A stretch of 64,000 nt of DNA from Mycobacterium marseillense (GTDB taxonomy: Bacteria > Actinomycetota > Actinomycetes > Mycobacteriales > Mycobacteriaceae), in NCBI RefSeq assembly GCF_010731675.1, contig NZ_AP022584.1:1240001-1304000 (forward strand). Direction: 5' to 3'. Shown here piece after piece: positions 24,287 to 33,660 of this stretch. How positions within the stretch are numbered: the stretch's first letter is position 1; each line of letters starts with the position of its first letter. Below the pieces are notes generated by a model. It did not search any database. It was not told where the DNA came from and was given only the letters and a program-made list of their open reading frames with translations. A program made the translations under genes and the position numbers.

Positions 24287-25962
24287 CCTCCGGCGAAGAG
24301 AACGCGACCGGCCACGCAGCAGCGACTCACCGATCCGAGTCGCCACCACCGAAGCGCACCGCTGTGCTTGACTCGGCTCACCTCGGTGATATCGAGGGCG
24401 CCTTCGGGCGCATTAACGTCGAGGAGACCGACCATCCCCGCACGTTCAAGACGCGGCTGCTGACGCTGCTTGCCATTGTGGGTCCCGGAATCATTGTGAT
24501 GGTCGGCGATAACGATGCCGGCGGGGTGGCCACCTACACCCAAGCTGGCCAAAATTATGGCTACTCCCTGCTGTGGGTGCTACTCCTGCTCATCCCGGTG
24601 CTCATTGTCAACCAAGAGATGGTGGTCCGGCTGGGCGCGGTTACCGGCGTCGGACACGCCCGCTTGATCAACGAACGCTTTGGTCGCGGCTGGGGCTGGT
24701 TCTCCGTCGGCGACCTGTTCCTGCTCAACTTCCTCACGATCGTCACCGAGTTCATCGGCATCACTTTGGCCGCCACCTACATCGGTATCTCCAAATATAT
24801 TGTCGTTCCGGTTTCAGCGGTCGCGCTCATCGCGATCATGGCCAGCGGCAGCTTTCGCCGTTGGGAGCGGGCCATGTTTGTCTTCATTGCCATCACTTTG
24901 GCGCAGATCCCAATCCTGCTGATAGCGCACCCACAGTGGGCCCAGGCCGCCAAATCATTTGTGGTGCCGAACATCTCCGGCGGCGTGACCTCGGATGCGG
25001 TGCTTTTGATCATTGCCATCGTCGGCACCACCGTGGCGCCTTGGCAGCTGTTTTTTCAGCAGTCCAACGTCGTCGACAAGCGCATTACACCTCGATTTAT
25101 GGGCTATGAGCGCGCCGACACCGTGTTGGGGGCGTTCATCGTGGTGATCGGCGCCACCGCGCTGGTCATGATCGGCGATTGGGCGGCGCGCTCCACTAAC
25201 ACCACAGGTGGTTTCACCGACGCCGGCGCCATCTCGCATCTACTGGGCCAACACAATTCGACGCTCGGCTGGTTGTTCGCGATCGTGCTGATGGACGCCT
25301 CGATCCTCGGCGCCGCCGCAGTGACCCTGGCCACCAGCTACGCCTTTGGCGACGTATTCGGCCTGAAACACTCGCTGCACCGGGGGTTTGCCGATGCCAA
25401 ACCTTTCTACCTTTCCTACAGCGCAATGGTGGCGTTTGCGGCAGCGATCGTGCTGATCCCTGGCGCCCCCCTTGGATTGATCACCACCGCCGTGCAGGCC
25501 CTCGCTGGCTTGCTGTTGCCCAGCGCCAGCGTGTTCCTCCTGCTGCTGTGCAACGACCGGGAAGTATTGGGCCCCTGGGTGAACCGGCCCTGGCTCAACT
25601 GGGTTGCCGGGCTGATCGTCGGCGTCCTGCTGCTGCTGTCGGGAATCCTGATCGCGACTACCTTGTTCCCCGACCTCAACGTGATCGTTGTCGCCGGCTA
25701 CCTGGCACTGACGTTGGTCATCCTCGCCGCAGCCACGGTACCGGCACTTCGTTGGATGGGTCGCCGCCAGCCCTCACCACCGGCGGCATCGAGCCCGGCG
25801 CGGCCTATTGACCGCAATAGCTGGCGAATGCCACCACTGACCTTGTTAGAGCCCGTGACCTGGTCGCCAGGGACCCGTCTAGGCATGATTGCGCTGCGCG
25901 GCTACCTCGTCGTCGGCGCCGTCCTGCTCATCGTCAAGGCTGTCCAGCTCAGCGGCCGATGA
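24283..25962 (+). CDS. NRAMP-related divalent metal transporter
   Basis: 559-aa transporter of the NRAMP fold with about 11 helices. In canonical NRAMP the TM1 motif is DPGN and TM6 has MPH; here TM1 reads GDNDAGGVATYTQAG (DAGG) and TM6 reads GTTVAPWQLFFQQSN, so the Asn and the Met ligands are replaced. As I recall, such changes mark the prokaryotic NRAMP-related Mg transporter branch, which prefers Mg over Mn/Fe. Coupling to an MgtE-N/CBS gene (4-bp overlap) fits Mg or Mn import regulated by the cytoplasmic partner. The hydrophilic N-terminus of ~65 residues is long for the family. Confidence 0.88.
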   Translation: MTSGEENATGHAAATHRSESPPPKRTAVLDSAHLGDIEGAFGRINVEETDHPRTFKTRLLTLLAIVGPGIIVMVGDNDAGGVATYTQAGQNYGYSLLWVLLLLIPVLIVNQEMVVRLGAVTGVGHARLINERFGRGWGWFSVGDLFLLNFLTIVTEFIGITLAATYIGISKYIVVPVSAVALIAIMASGSFRRWERAMFVFIAITLAQIPILLIAHPQWAQAAKSFVVPNISGGVTSDAVLLIIAIVGTTVAPWQLFFQQSNVVDKRITPRFMGYERADTVLGAFIVVIGATALVMIGDWAARSTNTTGGFTDAGAISHLLGQHNSTLGWLFAIVLMDASILGAAAVTLATSYAFGDVFGLKHSLHRGFADAKPFYLSYSAMVAFAAAIVLIPGAPLGLITTAVQALAGLLLPSASVFLLLLCNDREVLGPWVNRPWLNWVAGLIVGVLLLLSGILIATTLFPDLNVIVVAGYLALTLVILAAATVPALRWMGRRQPSPPAASSPARPIDRNSWRMPPLTLLEPVTWSPGTRLGMIALRGYLVVGAVLLIVKAVQLSGR

Positions 25963-25989
25963 ATTTGGGCCAACCCGAAAGGTCACTAA

Positions 25990-26223
25990 ATGAGCACGCC
26001 ACGCAACGGGCGATTCGCCGCGGAAGCCAACTACCTACCGCACTACAACGACATCCAGCAGATCACAGGAACTGCCATCCTCGCCACCATTGCGGTCGCC
26101 CTGGCAGTGGCATTCATCATCATCCAACGTCGACGACGCCGCGCGCGCACCAAACAAAGCCATGTCGGTGGCCCCCGACGCTCCCGCGTCTCAAGACCTT
26201 TTAACACCCGCGGGAGAGATTAA
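25990..26223 (+). CDS. Small single-TM protein
   Basis: 77 aa: short hydrophilic N-terminus (STPRNGRFAAEANYLPHYNDIQQ), one transmembrane helix (GTAILATIAVALAVAFIII), then a strongly basic cytoplasmic tail (QRRRRRARTK). Begins 27 bp after the NRAMP-like gene with GAAAGGTC upstream and ends overlapping the next gene (TAATG), so it is part of the same operon. Function unknown; could be an accessory peptide of the transporter. Confidence 0.6.
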   Translation: MSTPRNGRFAAEANYLPHYNDIQQITGTAILATIAVALAVAFIIIQRRRRRARTKQSHVGGPRRSRVSRPFNTRGRD

Positions 26224-26570
26224 TGGCCCAAACCAATGTGCCTCGGTGGAAATGGTTGACAACGAGCGTAATCCTGCTCTTTGCTGCTGCGCTGCAGTTC
26301 GCTCCACCTGTATCAGCGGATCAAACTGACGATGACTTCCTCGCCGCGCTCAAGAAACACGGGATCGTCTTTACCAACCGCGATGTCGCAATCGCGGCCG
26401 GTCATAAAGTGTGCACCGGACTCGATGCAGGCCAGACGCCGGCCAACCTGATTTTGTCGCTGGTAAAAGACACCGACCTCTCGGCACACGTGGCCGGCTA
26501 TTTCTTCGGCACCGCAGTCAATGCCTACTGCCCGCAATACCGCCCGGATACCACTGTGCCGGGAGCATAG
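26223..26570 (+). CDS. DUF732 secreted protein
   Basis: 115-aa exported protein. A Sec signal peptide is visible (WKWLTTSVILLFAAALQFAPPVSA, cleavage after about residue 32), then a small helical DUF732 domain with a conserved Cys pair (HKVCTGLD ... AYCPQYRP) that should form a disulfide. Family is mycobacterial and of unknown function. Start ATG overlaps the preceding stop. Usual length for the family. Confidence 0.85.
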   Translation: MAQTNVPRWKWLTTSVILLFAAALQFAPPVSADQTDDDFLAALKKHGIVFTNRDVAIAAGHKVCTGLDAGQTPANLILSLVKDTDLSAHVAGYFFGTAVNAYCPQYRPDTTVPGA

Positions 26571-27301
26571 GCCAAGAAGACGGACAAATGGCGCACCACT
26601 AGCGGCCACGGGGCACTCAGCGGGCGGCGTAGCCCTTGCACTCGCACCCCACCGACGCAACGACACATCGTTCGTGAAATTCGACGGATAACGAAACGGC
26701 TCGTCGCCCATCCTCGAGTTCGAATCTGCTTCACCCCAACATACTCGTCGTGCTCGAGCAGGTTGAACGGTGGTTTGGGTTACTCACCAATTAGAAGCCT
26801 GCCGGGGCGCACGCCACTCAATCCAGGCCGTCGAGAATGACATCTCAGACAATCTTCGTCTAGCAAGGCTAGCGACCTCGGCATCACCCTAGCCATGTTG
26901 AAACTGATGGTCATAATGAGTATCTGGTAGGACGTGGGTGGTGACAGCGTTAGGGAAGTGCGGCCGTGCGGTCGAAACCCGTAAACCCAATACCATCGAT
27001 TGCGCGGCGACCTTCGAGTGTTCTTGGACGCAACTGTGATGTCTCGCAATGTATTCCACAATCAAAGGTGACTTGTTTGGGCCCTCCGCAGCGGGTGAGC
27101 ACCTTGTCTGCGGCTACCGCATTGCTCGACCCGATTCTGACCAGAGCCGTTATCGAACTTGTCCGGCCAGAAGGTGACTGTTCGCCTCAAAAACTGGGAA
27201 CAGACGCGCGATCCGTTTAGCGTATGTCGGACCGAGTACGACTGCGCGGAGGCATTCCCGAAAATGATCAAAACCGTTGCCGTTGAACACCCGGAGAACA
27301 C
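26571..27301. other. Intergenic region, nothing recognised
   Basis: About 730 bp of lower GC content than its neighbours. No open frame on either strand looks like a real gene, and no convincing operator box was found upstream of the Csp gene. It may be decayed sequence at the junction of two modules. Confidence 0.4.
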
Positions 27302-27709
27302 GTGACTACTACCAGCAGCATGCTGGAGAGCTATCCCCAAGACCTCGGCGGAGGGGATACGGCCAACGTGACAGCCTGTATCGAAGCCTGTATCGACTGC
27401 GCGCAAGCCTGTACAGCCTGTGCGGACGCTTGCCTCAGCGAAGCTGCGGTCGACGAGCTGAGGAAATGCATCCGCACGTGCCTCGACTGCTCGGATATCT
27501 GCGACGTCACCGGCCGTGTCCTCTCCCGACACACCGGCTACGATGCCAACCTGACCAGAACGGTGCTCGAAACATGCGCCATCACCTGCAAAAGCTGCGC
27601 AGACGAGTGTTAGGGGCACGCCACCCATCACGAGCACTGCCGGCTGTGCGGGGAAGTTTGCCGCCGCTGCGAACGGGCATGCCGCGAGCTCATCGGCTCG
27701 CTCGGCTAA
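27302..27709 (+). pseudogene. Csp/DUF326 copper-storage protein with in-frame stop
   Basis: The frame from GTG 27302 encodes the Cys-rich four-helix bundle of the Csp family: CIEACIDCAQACTACADAC, KCIRTCLDCSDICD, ETCAITCKSCADEC, 14 Cys in 103 residues. A TAG at 27611-27613 stops it, but the same frame then continues GHATHHEHCRLCGEVCRRC and ERACRELIGSLG to a natural TAA at 27707-27709. The last helix, with five more Cys, is thus separated by one stop codon, most easily a GAG/CAG to TAG change. The truncated product could still bind copper but lacks the fourth helix. Intact Csp proteins store many Cu(I) ions in the helix-bundle core. Convergent with mmcO. Confidence 0.8.
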
Positions 27710-27776
27710 GTGCTCGCTCGGCACCTACCAGCATGGCGCCGCCACCGCCGCGCTCCTGCGCGCACGCCGTGATGGC

Positions 27777-29297
27777 TCAGCTGGTGTACTCGAGGCGAGT
27801 CATCATGCCGGCCTCTTGGTGATAGGTGTTGTGGCAGTGGAACATCCAGACGCCCGGGTTGTCAGCGACGAGGACGGCGCTCAATTTCTGTTTGGGCAGT
27901 ACGTTGACAGTGTCTTTGCGCGGGCCGGGCGTGCCGTCGGGCTTGATCACCTGGAAAGTGTGTCCGTGCAGGTGCATCGGGTGGTACATCATGGTGGTGT
28001 TGTCGAATGCCAGCGTGGCGCGTTGGCCCTGGCGTACCTGTAGCGGCTTGGTCTTGCTGTAGGGCTCGCCGTTGATCAGCCAATCGTACTTCGTCATGTC
28101 GCCGCTGAGGACCACAGGGAGATTCGCATCGGATTTGGCTCCCAAGTCGACTTCCGGTGCGGCGGAGAACATTTCGACGGTGCCGACTCGCTTGTTGAGT
28201 TCGGGCGGCTGGAAACCCGGATCAGGGGCGCTGCCGGCGCCGGTGGAGAGCAGGGCCCGCGCCAGCGCATTTTTGCCTTCGGCAAGAGCGACCAGCGGGA
28301 AAACGCCGTCGGCGGCGGTGACGACGACGTCGTAGCGTTCGGCCATGCCGACCAGCACGGCGTCGACCTCGGTGGGCACTACAGGATAGCCGTCGGTGTG
28401 GGTGACGGTCATCGAGTGCCCGGCTAGCGCTACGCGGAACGCGGTGTCGGAGCCGGAATTGATGATCCGGATCCGGATGCGCTCTCCGGGCTTGGCGCTG
28501 AATGTGGTGGGAGCGGCGGGAATGCGGCCGTTGATGAGGTAGTGCGGGTAGGCAATATCGCCTGGGTCGCCGCCAAGCAGACTGCTGGTCCCGACACCGT
28601 CCATCTCCATGGGAGGCATGTTTCCCATGCCCGGCATGCTGCCCATGCTGGGCCTGCGCTGATTGGTCAAATCGTCGTAGAGCTGCCTGGGGGTCTTGCC
28701 GACGCCGTCGGTCCAGTCGTCGAGTACGACGATCCATTCGGCGTCATAGCGGCCCGACTCTCGGGGGTCATCGATGATCACGGGCAGATACAGGCCGTAG
28801 TCGGCGTCCAGGCCGACGTGCGGATGCGCCCAATAGGTGCCCGGGTGAGGTACCGAAAATCGGTAGGTGAAGTCGCGGCCGGCGTCGATGTTCGGGGTGG
28901 CGGGTGCGACGCCGTCCATGTCGTTGCGCAGCGCGATGCCGTGCCAATGCACCGAGGTGGCCGAATCGAGCCGGTTGGTGACCGTGACCGCGAGTTCGTC
29001 ACCGACATTGGCGCGGATCAGGGGCCCCGGGATGGCGTTACCGTAGGCCATCGTGCGCACAGTGATGCCACCGAGGTCGATTGTCGTCGGTTGAGGCGTC
29101 AGTGCCGCCGTTACGGTACGCCCGGTGTGGGGCCGCGCCGCCTCGGCAGCAGCGATGGCGGCCGCCATCGCCGTGTTTCCGGTACGTGTTTGCTCGCCGG
29201 ATCGGCCGCATGCGGCCAGGGCGAACCCGCCGGCGACGGTGGCAGCCACAAAACTCCGCCTGCTAAGTCGCGCCCTGTCAGAAGTCGATTCGCGCAT
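27777..29297 (-). CDS. mmcO: MmcO-like multicopper oxidase, Tat lipoprotein
   Basis: About 506 aa from ATG 29297; a longer frame to 29486 runs through the promoter region and is not used. The N-terminus is a twin-arginine lipoprotein signal: SRRSFVAATVAGGFALAAC, Arg13-Arg14, lipidated Cys30. Three cupredoxin domains carry the copper ligands SVHWHG, WAHPHVG, HPMHLHGHTF and HCHNTYHQEAGM. A Met-rich loop (SMPGMGNMPPMEM) sits in domain 2. From memory it is close to M. tuberculosis MmcO (Rv0846c), which oxidises Cu(I) in the envelope and is in the RicR regulon. A CsoR/RicR-like box lies 82 bp upstream, shared with a divergent methyltransferase gene. Confidence 0.94.
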   Translation of the reverse strand: MRESTSDRARLSRRSFVAATVAGGFALAACGRSGEQTRTGNTAMAAAIAAAEAARPHTGRTVTAALTPQPTTIDLGGITVRTMAYGNAIPGPLIRANVGDELAVTVTNRLDSATSVHWHGIALRNDMDGVAPATPNIDAGRDFTYRFSVPHPGTYWAHPHVGLDADYGLYLPVIIDDPRESGRYDAEWIVVLDDWTDGVGKTPRQLYDDLTNQRRPSMGSMPGMGNMPPMEMDGVGTSSLLGGDPGDIAYPHYLINGRIPAAPTTFSAKPGERIRIRIINSGSDTAFRVALAGHSMTVTHTDGYPVVPTEVDAVLVGMAERYDVVVTAADGVFPLVALAEGKNALARALLSTGAGSAPDPGFQPPELNKRVGTVEMFSAAPEVDLGAKSDANLPVVLSGDMTKYDWLINGEPYSKTKPLQVRQGQRATLAFDNTTMMYHPMHLHGHTFQVIKPDGTPGPRKDTVNVLPKQKLSAVLVADNPGVWMFHCHNTYHQEAGMMTRLEYTS

Positions 29298-29378
29298 GCC
29301 TGCACCTGTCTTTCGTTGCGCCGTTCGGTGTTTCGTTCGATCCCGGAGAGCCGCGTCCCGCTCCGTCGAGCTTGAATA

Positions 29379-29393
29379 TACCGCATGGGGGTA
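29379..29393. promoter_or_regulatory. CsoR/RicR-like copper box between mmcO and a methyltransferase
   Basis: TACCGCATGGGGGTA follows the TACC-N-GGGTA plan of CsoR/RicR operators and matches the box before copZ at 13 of 15 positions. It can serve both divergent genes. Confidence 0.7.
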
Positions 29394-29447
29394 TTGCTGT
29401 ACCGTTGGGTTGGCCGCACTGAAAGCATATCCGGGAAGGATTTTTAG

Positions 29448-30104
29448 ATGGGACTGGCGCAGAGGCTGTTCGCTGATCATCGCCACGGTGACGGCACCGG
29501 GTGGGTGCTCAACTATCCCCGTACCTATGAATGGGCCACCAATGCGTGGTCTCTGGGGCTACGTGCGCGCATGTGGGACCGGCTGGTCGGGCTATCCGGC
29601 GCCGAGCCCGGCGATAGGGTGCTCGACGTCGGCTGCGGGACCGGATACTTCACTCGGCGAATCGCACGGGCGGTGCACCCTGGTGGCAGGGTTGTCGGGA
29701 TCGATCCCTCACAATCGATGGTCGACTACGCCGCGCGGCGTGCGCCGGCGAACGCGGCCTTTCAGGTTGCCTCCGCCGAAGAGCTGCCCTTCTCCGACCA
29801 ATCGTTCGATGTGGTGGTATCTAGCTTGGCGTTTCACCACTTTCCAGTCGACCGACGCGCCGACGCAGTGCGGCAAATGTACCGAGTTCTGCGACCGGGC
29901 GGACGGCTATGCATCGCCGATCTTCGCCCCTCGGGCGGTGGCGCCTTGCACCGGATTGCTGCTGTTTTCAACGCCCATGCCAGGGAGCAGAACCGGCTAC
30001 ACCAGCTCGATGAGCTGATTACCGATGCGGGGTTCTCCATCGTCGGCACCGGTGACCGGTTGTTGCTGCACTACATCACGGCGCAACGGCCGCTGGGTCG
30101 ATGA
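29448..30104 (+). CDS. Class-I SAM-dependent methyltransferase (UbiE-like)
   Basis: 218 aa. Motif I is VLDVGCGTGYFTRRIA (about residue 63), motif II GRVVGIDPSQSMVDYA, post-I region FQVASAEELPFSDQSFDVVVSSLAFHH, motif III VLRPGGRLCIADLRP. Substrate unknown; UbiE-type enzymes methylate quinones or small molecules. It is divergent from mmcO and shares a copper box, so it is probably copper-induced. ATG 29448 follows GGAAGGATTTTTAG. This gene is additional to the mmcO-lpqS-cysK2-MFS order I recall from M. tuberculosis. Confidence 0.88.
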   Translation: MGLAQRLFADHRHGDGTGWVLNYPRTYEWATNAWSLGLRARMWDRLVGLSGAEPGDRVLDVGCGTGYFTRRIARAVHPGGRVVGIDPSQSMVDYAARRAPANAAFQVASAEELPFSDQSFDVVVSSLAFHHFPVDRRADAVRQMYRVLRPGGRLCIADLRPSGGGALHRIAAVFNAHAREQNRLHQLDELITDAGFSIVGTGDRLLLHYITAQRPLGR

Positions 30105-30424
30105 ATCCGGTGGTGGGCGCGGCGGAGCACTGGTTGTAATCGACATGCCGGGCCGAAGGTGACGGTAGATCTCAGGCATAACTATGCCGGCCGTCGTACA
30201 GCCCGTGAAGCGTCGTCAGCATCTGGTCAGGCGCAACCTAGGACTGCTCAACCGCCAAAGGCCCCGGTTTACATATACGGGTATGGGGTATATTCTGCTT
30301 CTATGTCCACCGGACGCGCAGTGAACTGCTCATCGGCGACGCACGCGATGAGTTGCGAATCCGCGCATCGGAAACACCCCGGCTTATTCCCGGTTTTCTC
30401 CCATACTGGCAGGGCTGGCGTGTC
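30105..30424. other. Upstream region of the lpqS-like gene with a copper box
   Basis: Contains the CsoR/RicR-like box at 30276-30290 and AT-rich promoter sequence; no credible gene. Confidence 0.45.
30276..30290. promoter_or_regulatory. CsoR/RicR-like copper box upstream of lpqS copy 2
   Basis: TACGGGTATGGGGTA, flanked by TA-rich sequence, has the same ends and G-run as the boxes at 29379 and 62976. It lies about 135 bp upstream of the lpqS-like start. Confidence 0.55.
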
Positions 30425-30868
30425 GTGATATTCGGTGGTGCTAGCAGGTTGCCTCGGCTCCGGTATGTAGTGGCCGTGGGGGCTGCGGCGTGGTTGGCGG
30501 CGTGGGTTCTCATCGGTGCCCACAGCGTGATGGGGCATTCGCAGTCTTCGGTGTCGCAGTCTTCGATGTCGCAGCCGGCGCATGCGTTGGTGGCTTCGCT
30601 GGGTGGTGAGTTCACCGTTGATGTCGATCATCCGCATGTGGGCAAGGGTTCCTCGGGCGACCATCACGAGCAGTTCACCACGGCGGTGCTGCCGCGCTCA
30701 GGCGCGGTGGTGGCTGCGTTAATCGCGTTGAGTGCGGTGGCCGCCGTGGCGCTGACCGGTGGGCTGGCCCGGTTTGGGGTGCCCGCCGGGCGCGGCCCCC
30801 CGCGCGCCCCGGCTCTTTCTGTTACCGGTCAAGACGTCTTGACCCGGTTCTGCTTGTCTCGTCGCTGA
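30425..30868 (+). CDS. lpqS: LpqS-like protein, copy 2
   Basis: 147 aa from GTG 30425; upstream codons to 30353 are open but not conserved. N-terminal helix (YVVAVGAAAWLAAWVLIGAHSVM), Ser/Gln-rich spacer, the LpqS-like segment ALVASLGGEFTVDVDHPHV with HHEQFTTAVLPRSG, a second helix (AALIALSAVAAVALTGGL) and the C-terminal signature GQDVLTRFCLSRR. LpqS of M. tuberculosis is a lipoprotein of the RicR regulon; here no lipobox Cys is seen. Located mmcO-methyltransferase-lpqS-cysK2-MFS, the same order as Rv0846c-Rv0849 apart from the methyltransferase. His-rich parts suggest metal binding. Confidence 0.8.
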   Translation: MIFGGASRLPRLRYVVAVGAAAWLAAWVLIGAHSVMGHSQSSVSQSSMSQPAHALVASLGGEFTVDVDHPHVGKGSSGDHHEQFTTAVLPRSGAVVAALIALSAVAAVALTGGLARFGVPAGRGPPRAPALSVTGQDVLTRFCLSRR

Positions 30869-30979
30869 CTGGTCAGCGCCAGGTCGTTTGCAGCACGTGT
30901 GTGCTCGGCGGCTGGTGATCGCTGACCCCTGTCAAGTGCCGCACTGATTCGCGGCGTTCGCAAGAAAGCGACGATTCTC

Positions 30980-32125
30980 ATGACCGATGTTTTGTCTTTC
31001 GATAACTATGTTCACCCGATCCCGGCGCTCAAAGTTGTTCAGCCACGTGAGTGCGCCCAGCCCGGCACCGACGCCTATCGGCGTCCCGGTGCGATGGTGG
31101 GCCATACCCCGGTGCTGCGCATTGAGGCGCCGTTCGCCCCGCCCGGACGCGGGTTTTGGGCCAAGCTGGAAGGGTTCAATCCCGGCGGCAGCATGAAAGA
31201 CCGCCCGGCCCTGCACATGGTCGAAGCCGCCCGGGCCCGCGGCGAATTAGCTCCCGGGGCGCGCATCGTGGAATCCACCAGCGGTAGCCTGGGGTTGGGG
31301 CTGGCGTTGGCCGGCCAAGCCTACGGGCATCCGGTCACCGTGGTCACCGACACCGGCATGGAGCCGATCGTGCGTCACATGCTGGCCGCCTACGGCGCCC
31401 AGGTCGAGCTGGTCACCGAGCCGCACCCGGTGGGGGGCTGGCAACAGGCCCGTAAAGACCGGGTCGCCCAGCTGCTGGCCGCCGAGCCGGGGGCCTGGTG
31501 CCCCGACCAGTACAGCAACCCCGACAACATCACCGGCTACCGGTCGTTGGCGTTGGAGCTGCTCGATCAGCTTGGCGGGGTCGATGTGCTGGTCTGCTCG
31601 GTGGGCACCGGCGGACACTCCGCCGGCGTGGCGCGGGTGCTGCGCCAGTTCAACCCCGACATGAAACTGATCGGGGTCGACACCATCGGCTCGACCATTT
31701 TCGGTCAGCCGGTAGCCAGCCGGTTGATGCGCGGGCTGGGCTCGAGCATCTATCCGCGCAACATCGACTACGCCGCCTTTGACGAGGTGCACTGGGTGGC
31801 CCCGCAGGAGTCGGTGTGGGCGTGCCGCACTTTGGCGGCCAGCAACTTCGCCAGCGGCGGCTGGAGCGTGGGGGCCGTGGCGCTGGTCGCGGGCTGGGCC
31901 GCGCGCACCTTCCCGCAGGACACCCGCATCGCCGCGGTGTTTCCTGACGGGCCGCAACGCTACTTCGACACCATCTACAACGACGACTACTGCCACCAGC
32001 ACCAGCTGTTGGACTGGCAACCCGTCGCCGAGCCCACCGTCATCACCGACCCCACCCAGCAGGTGGTGACCTCCTGGACTCGCACCAGCACCGTCGTCAG
32101 TCCCGCACTGATCGCAGCCGCATGA
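30980..32125 (+). CDS. cysK2: CysK2-type PLP-dependent cysteine/S-sulfocysteine synthase
   Basis: 381-aa fold-type II PLP enzyme. Schiff-base lysine in [11 protein letters not shown] (~72), phosphate/substrate loop [11 protein letters not shown] (~100), and the PLP-phosphate glycine loop [10 protein letters not shown]. From memory it matches M. tuberculosis CysK2 (Rv0848), which makes S-sulfocysteine from O-phosphoserine and thiosulfate. ATG 30980; stop overlaps the MFS gene by 4 bp (ATGA). In copper stress such thiol chemistry could buffer metal or oxidants; that link is inferred from the neighbourhood. Confidence 0.92.
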   Translation: MTDVLSFDNYVHPIPALKVVQPRECAQPGTDAYRRPGAMVGHTPVLRIEAPFAPPGRGFWAKLEGFNPGGSMKDRPALHMVEAARARGELAPGARIVESTSGSLGLGLALAGQAYGHPVTVVTDTGMEPIVRHMLAAYGAQVELVTEPHPVGGWQQARKDRVAQLLAAEPGAWCPDQYSNPDNITGYRSLALELLDQLGGVDVLVCSVGTGGHSAGVARVLRQFNPDMKLIGVDTIGSTIFGQPVASRLMRGLGSSIYPRNIDYAAFDEVHWVAPQESVWACRTLAASNFASGGWSVGAVALVAGWAARTFPQDTRIAAVFPDGPQRYFDTIYNDDYCHQHQLLDWQPVAEPTVITDPTQQVVTSWTRTSTVVSPALIAAA

Positions 32126-33660
32126 GGGATTTCCTCACCCGGTTTCGAGGCTTCGACCGGCCCAGCCAGGTCCTGATGCTCAACCAGTTCGGCATCAACA
32201 TGGGTTTCTACATGCTGATGCCGTATCTGGCCGGGTACCTGGCCGGCCCGCTCGGGCTGGCGGCCTGGGCCGTCGGGCTGGTGCTAGGCGTGCGCAACTT
32301 CTCCCAGCAGGGCATGTTCATCGTGGGCGGCACCCTGGCCGACCGGCTGGGCTACAAGCCGTTGATCGTGGCCGGATGCGTGCTGCGCACCGGCGGATTC
32401 GCGCTGCTGGTGGTGGCTCACTCGTTGCCGGCTGTGCTGATCGCCGCGGCGGCCACCGGGTTCGCCGGCGCGTTGTTCAACCCGGCGGTACGCGCCTATC
32501 TGGCCGCTGACGCCGGAGATCGCCGGGTGGAGGCCTTCGCCATGTTCAACCTCTTCTATCAGGCCGGAATCCTGTTGGGTCCGCTGGTCGGACTGGTCCT
32601 GGTGGCCGTTGATTTTCAGGTCACGGCGGCGGCAGCGGCGGCCGTGTTCGCAGTGCTGACCGTGGCGCAGCTGTTGACGTTGCCGCAACGCGGTGTCGAT
32701 TCGGCGCCGCAGCAGAAGTCATTCCTGCAGGACTGGCGGGTTGTCGCCGGCAATCGGCCGTTCCTGCTCTTCGCGGCGGCGATGATCGGCTCCTACGTAT
32801 TGACCTTCCAGGTGTACCTGGCGCTGCCGCTGCAGGCGTCGATGCTGGCGCCGCGCTCTGAAACGGCTTTGGTTGCAGTACTTTTCGTTGTCTCGGGCCT
32901 GGTTGCAGTGATCGGACAGCTGCGCATCACCCGTTGGTTCACCAAACGCTGGGGACCCGGACGTAGCCTGGCGATCGGTGTGGCCATCCTGGCGGCCTCG
33001 TTTGTGCCGCTGACTGTCGTCCCCGACGGCCATCGGTTCGGGACACCGGCGGCGGTGGGGGCCCTGCTGGTGTCGGCGGCGCTGCTGGCCGTCGGTTCGG
33101 CCGCGGTCTTCCCGTTCGAGATGGACACCGTCGTCTCGCTGGCCGGAGGCCGGCTCGTGGCCACCCATTACGGGTTCTACAACACCATCGTCGGAGCCGG
33201 AATCCTCGTCGGCAACTTGGCTACCGGATCGATATTCGGTGCGGCCCAACGGCTGAGCGCCGGCGCACTGGTGTGGGGCGGGCTGGTTCTCATCGGCATC
33301 ATCGCCGCAGTTGCCCTCTACCGTCTCGAACCCGCACGCGACCTGCAACCGGCTCATTCCGAGCTTGGCGGCGTCCAAGCGGCGGTACCGACGATAACCG
33401 GCCGGGGCCGACGCCGGCGATTTACACCGCCGCACGGCAAGGCATCTGTGTCCCCGTCTCCTGGTCATCCTTTCGGGCGCCGGCCCGCGATGACGACGAC
33501 TCTGACCCCAAAGAGTCGCCGCAGAATGGCATCGGCACGCAACCAGGCGCAAGATTGCTCACGTTCGGTCGCGTCGATGACGTCACCTTGTGATTACCCA
33601 TGTGACTCCGCAGGATCCACCGTTAAGCACCCGATCGGCGCGAAATCCCCATGCGATTAA
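32122..33660 (+). CDS. MFS transporter, Rv0849-like, with long C-terminal extension
   Basis: 512-aa major facilitator with 12 predicted helices; MFS motif A-like segment [14 protein letters not shown] between TM2 and TM3. The conserved transporter ends near [12 protein letters not shown] (about residue 412), close to the ~419 aa I recall for Rv0849. The last ~100 residues are Arg/Ser/Pro-rich without helices and look like read-through into non-coding DNA after loss of the natural stop. Translationally coupled to cysK2 (ATGA). Possible role: export of cysteine-derived or sulfur compounds. Confidence 0.88.
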   Translation: MRDFLTRFRGFDRPSQVLMLNQFGINMGFYMLMPYLAGYLAGPLGLAAWAVGLVLGVRNFSQQGMFIVGGTLADRLGYKPLIVAGCVLRTGGFALLVVAHSLPAVLIAAAATGFAGALFNPAVRAYLAADAGDRRVEAFAMFNLFYQAGILLGPLVGLVLVAVDFQVTAAAAAAVFAVLTVAQLLTLPQRGVDSAPQQKSFLQDWRVVAGNRPFLLFAAAMIGSYVLTFQVYLALPLQASMLAPRSETALVAVLFVVSGLVAVIGQLRITRWFTKRWGPGRSLAIGVAILAASFVPLTVVPDGHRFGTPAAVGALLVSAALLAVGSAAVFPFEMDTVVSLAGGRLVATHYGFYNTIVGAGILVGNLATGSIFGAAQRLSAGALVWGGLVLIGIIAAVALYRLEPARDLQPAHSELGGVQAAVPTITGRGRRRRFTPPHGKASVSPSPGHPFGRRPAMTTTLTPKSRRRMASARNQAQDCSRSVASMTSPCDYPCDSAGSTVKHPIGAKSPCD

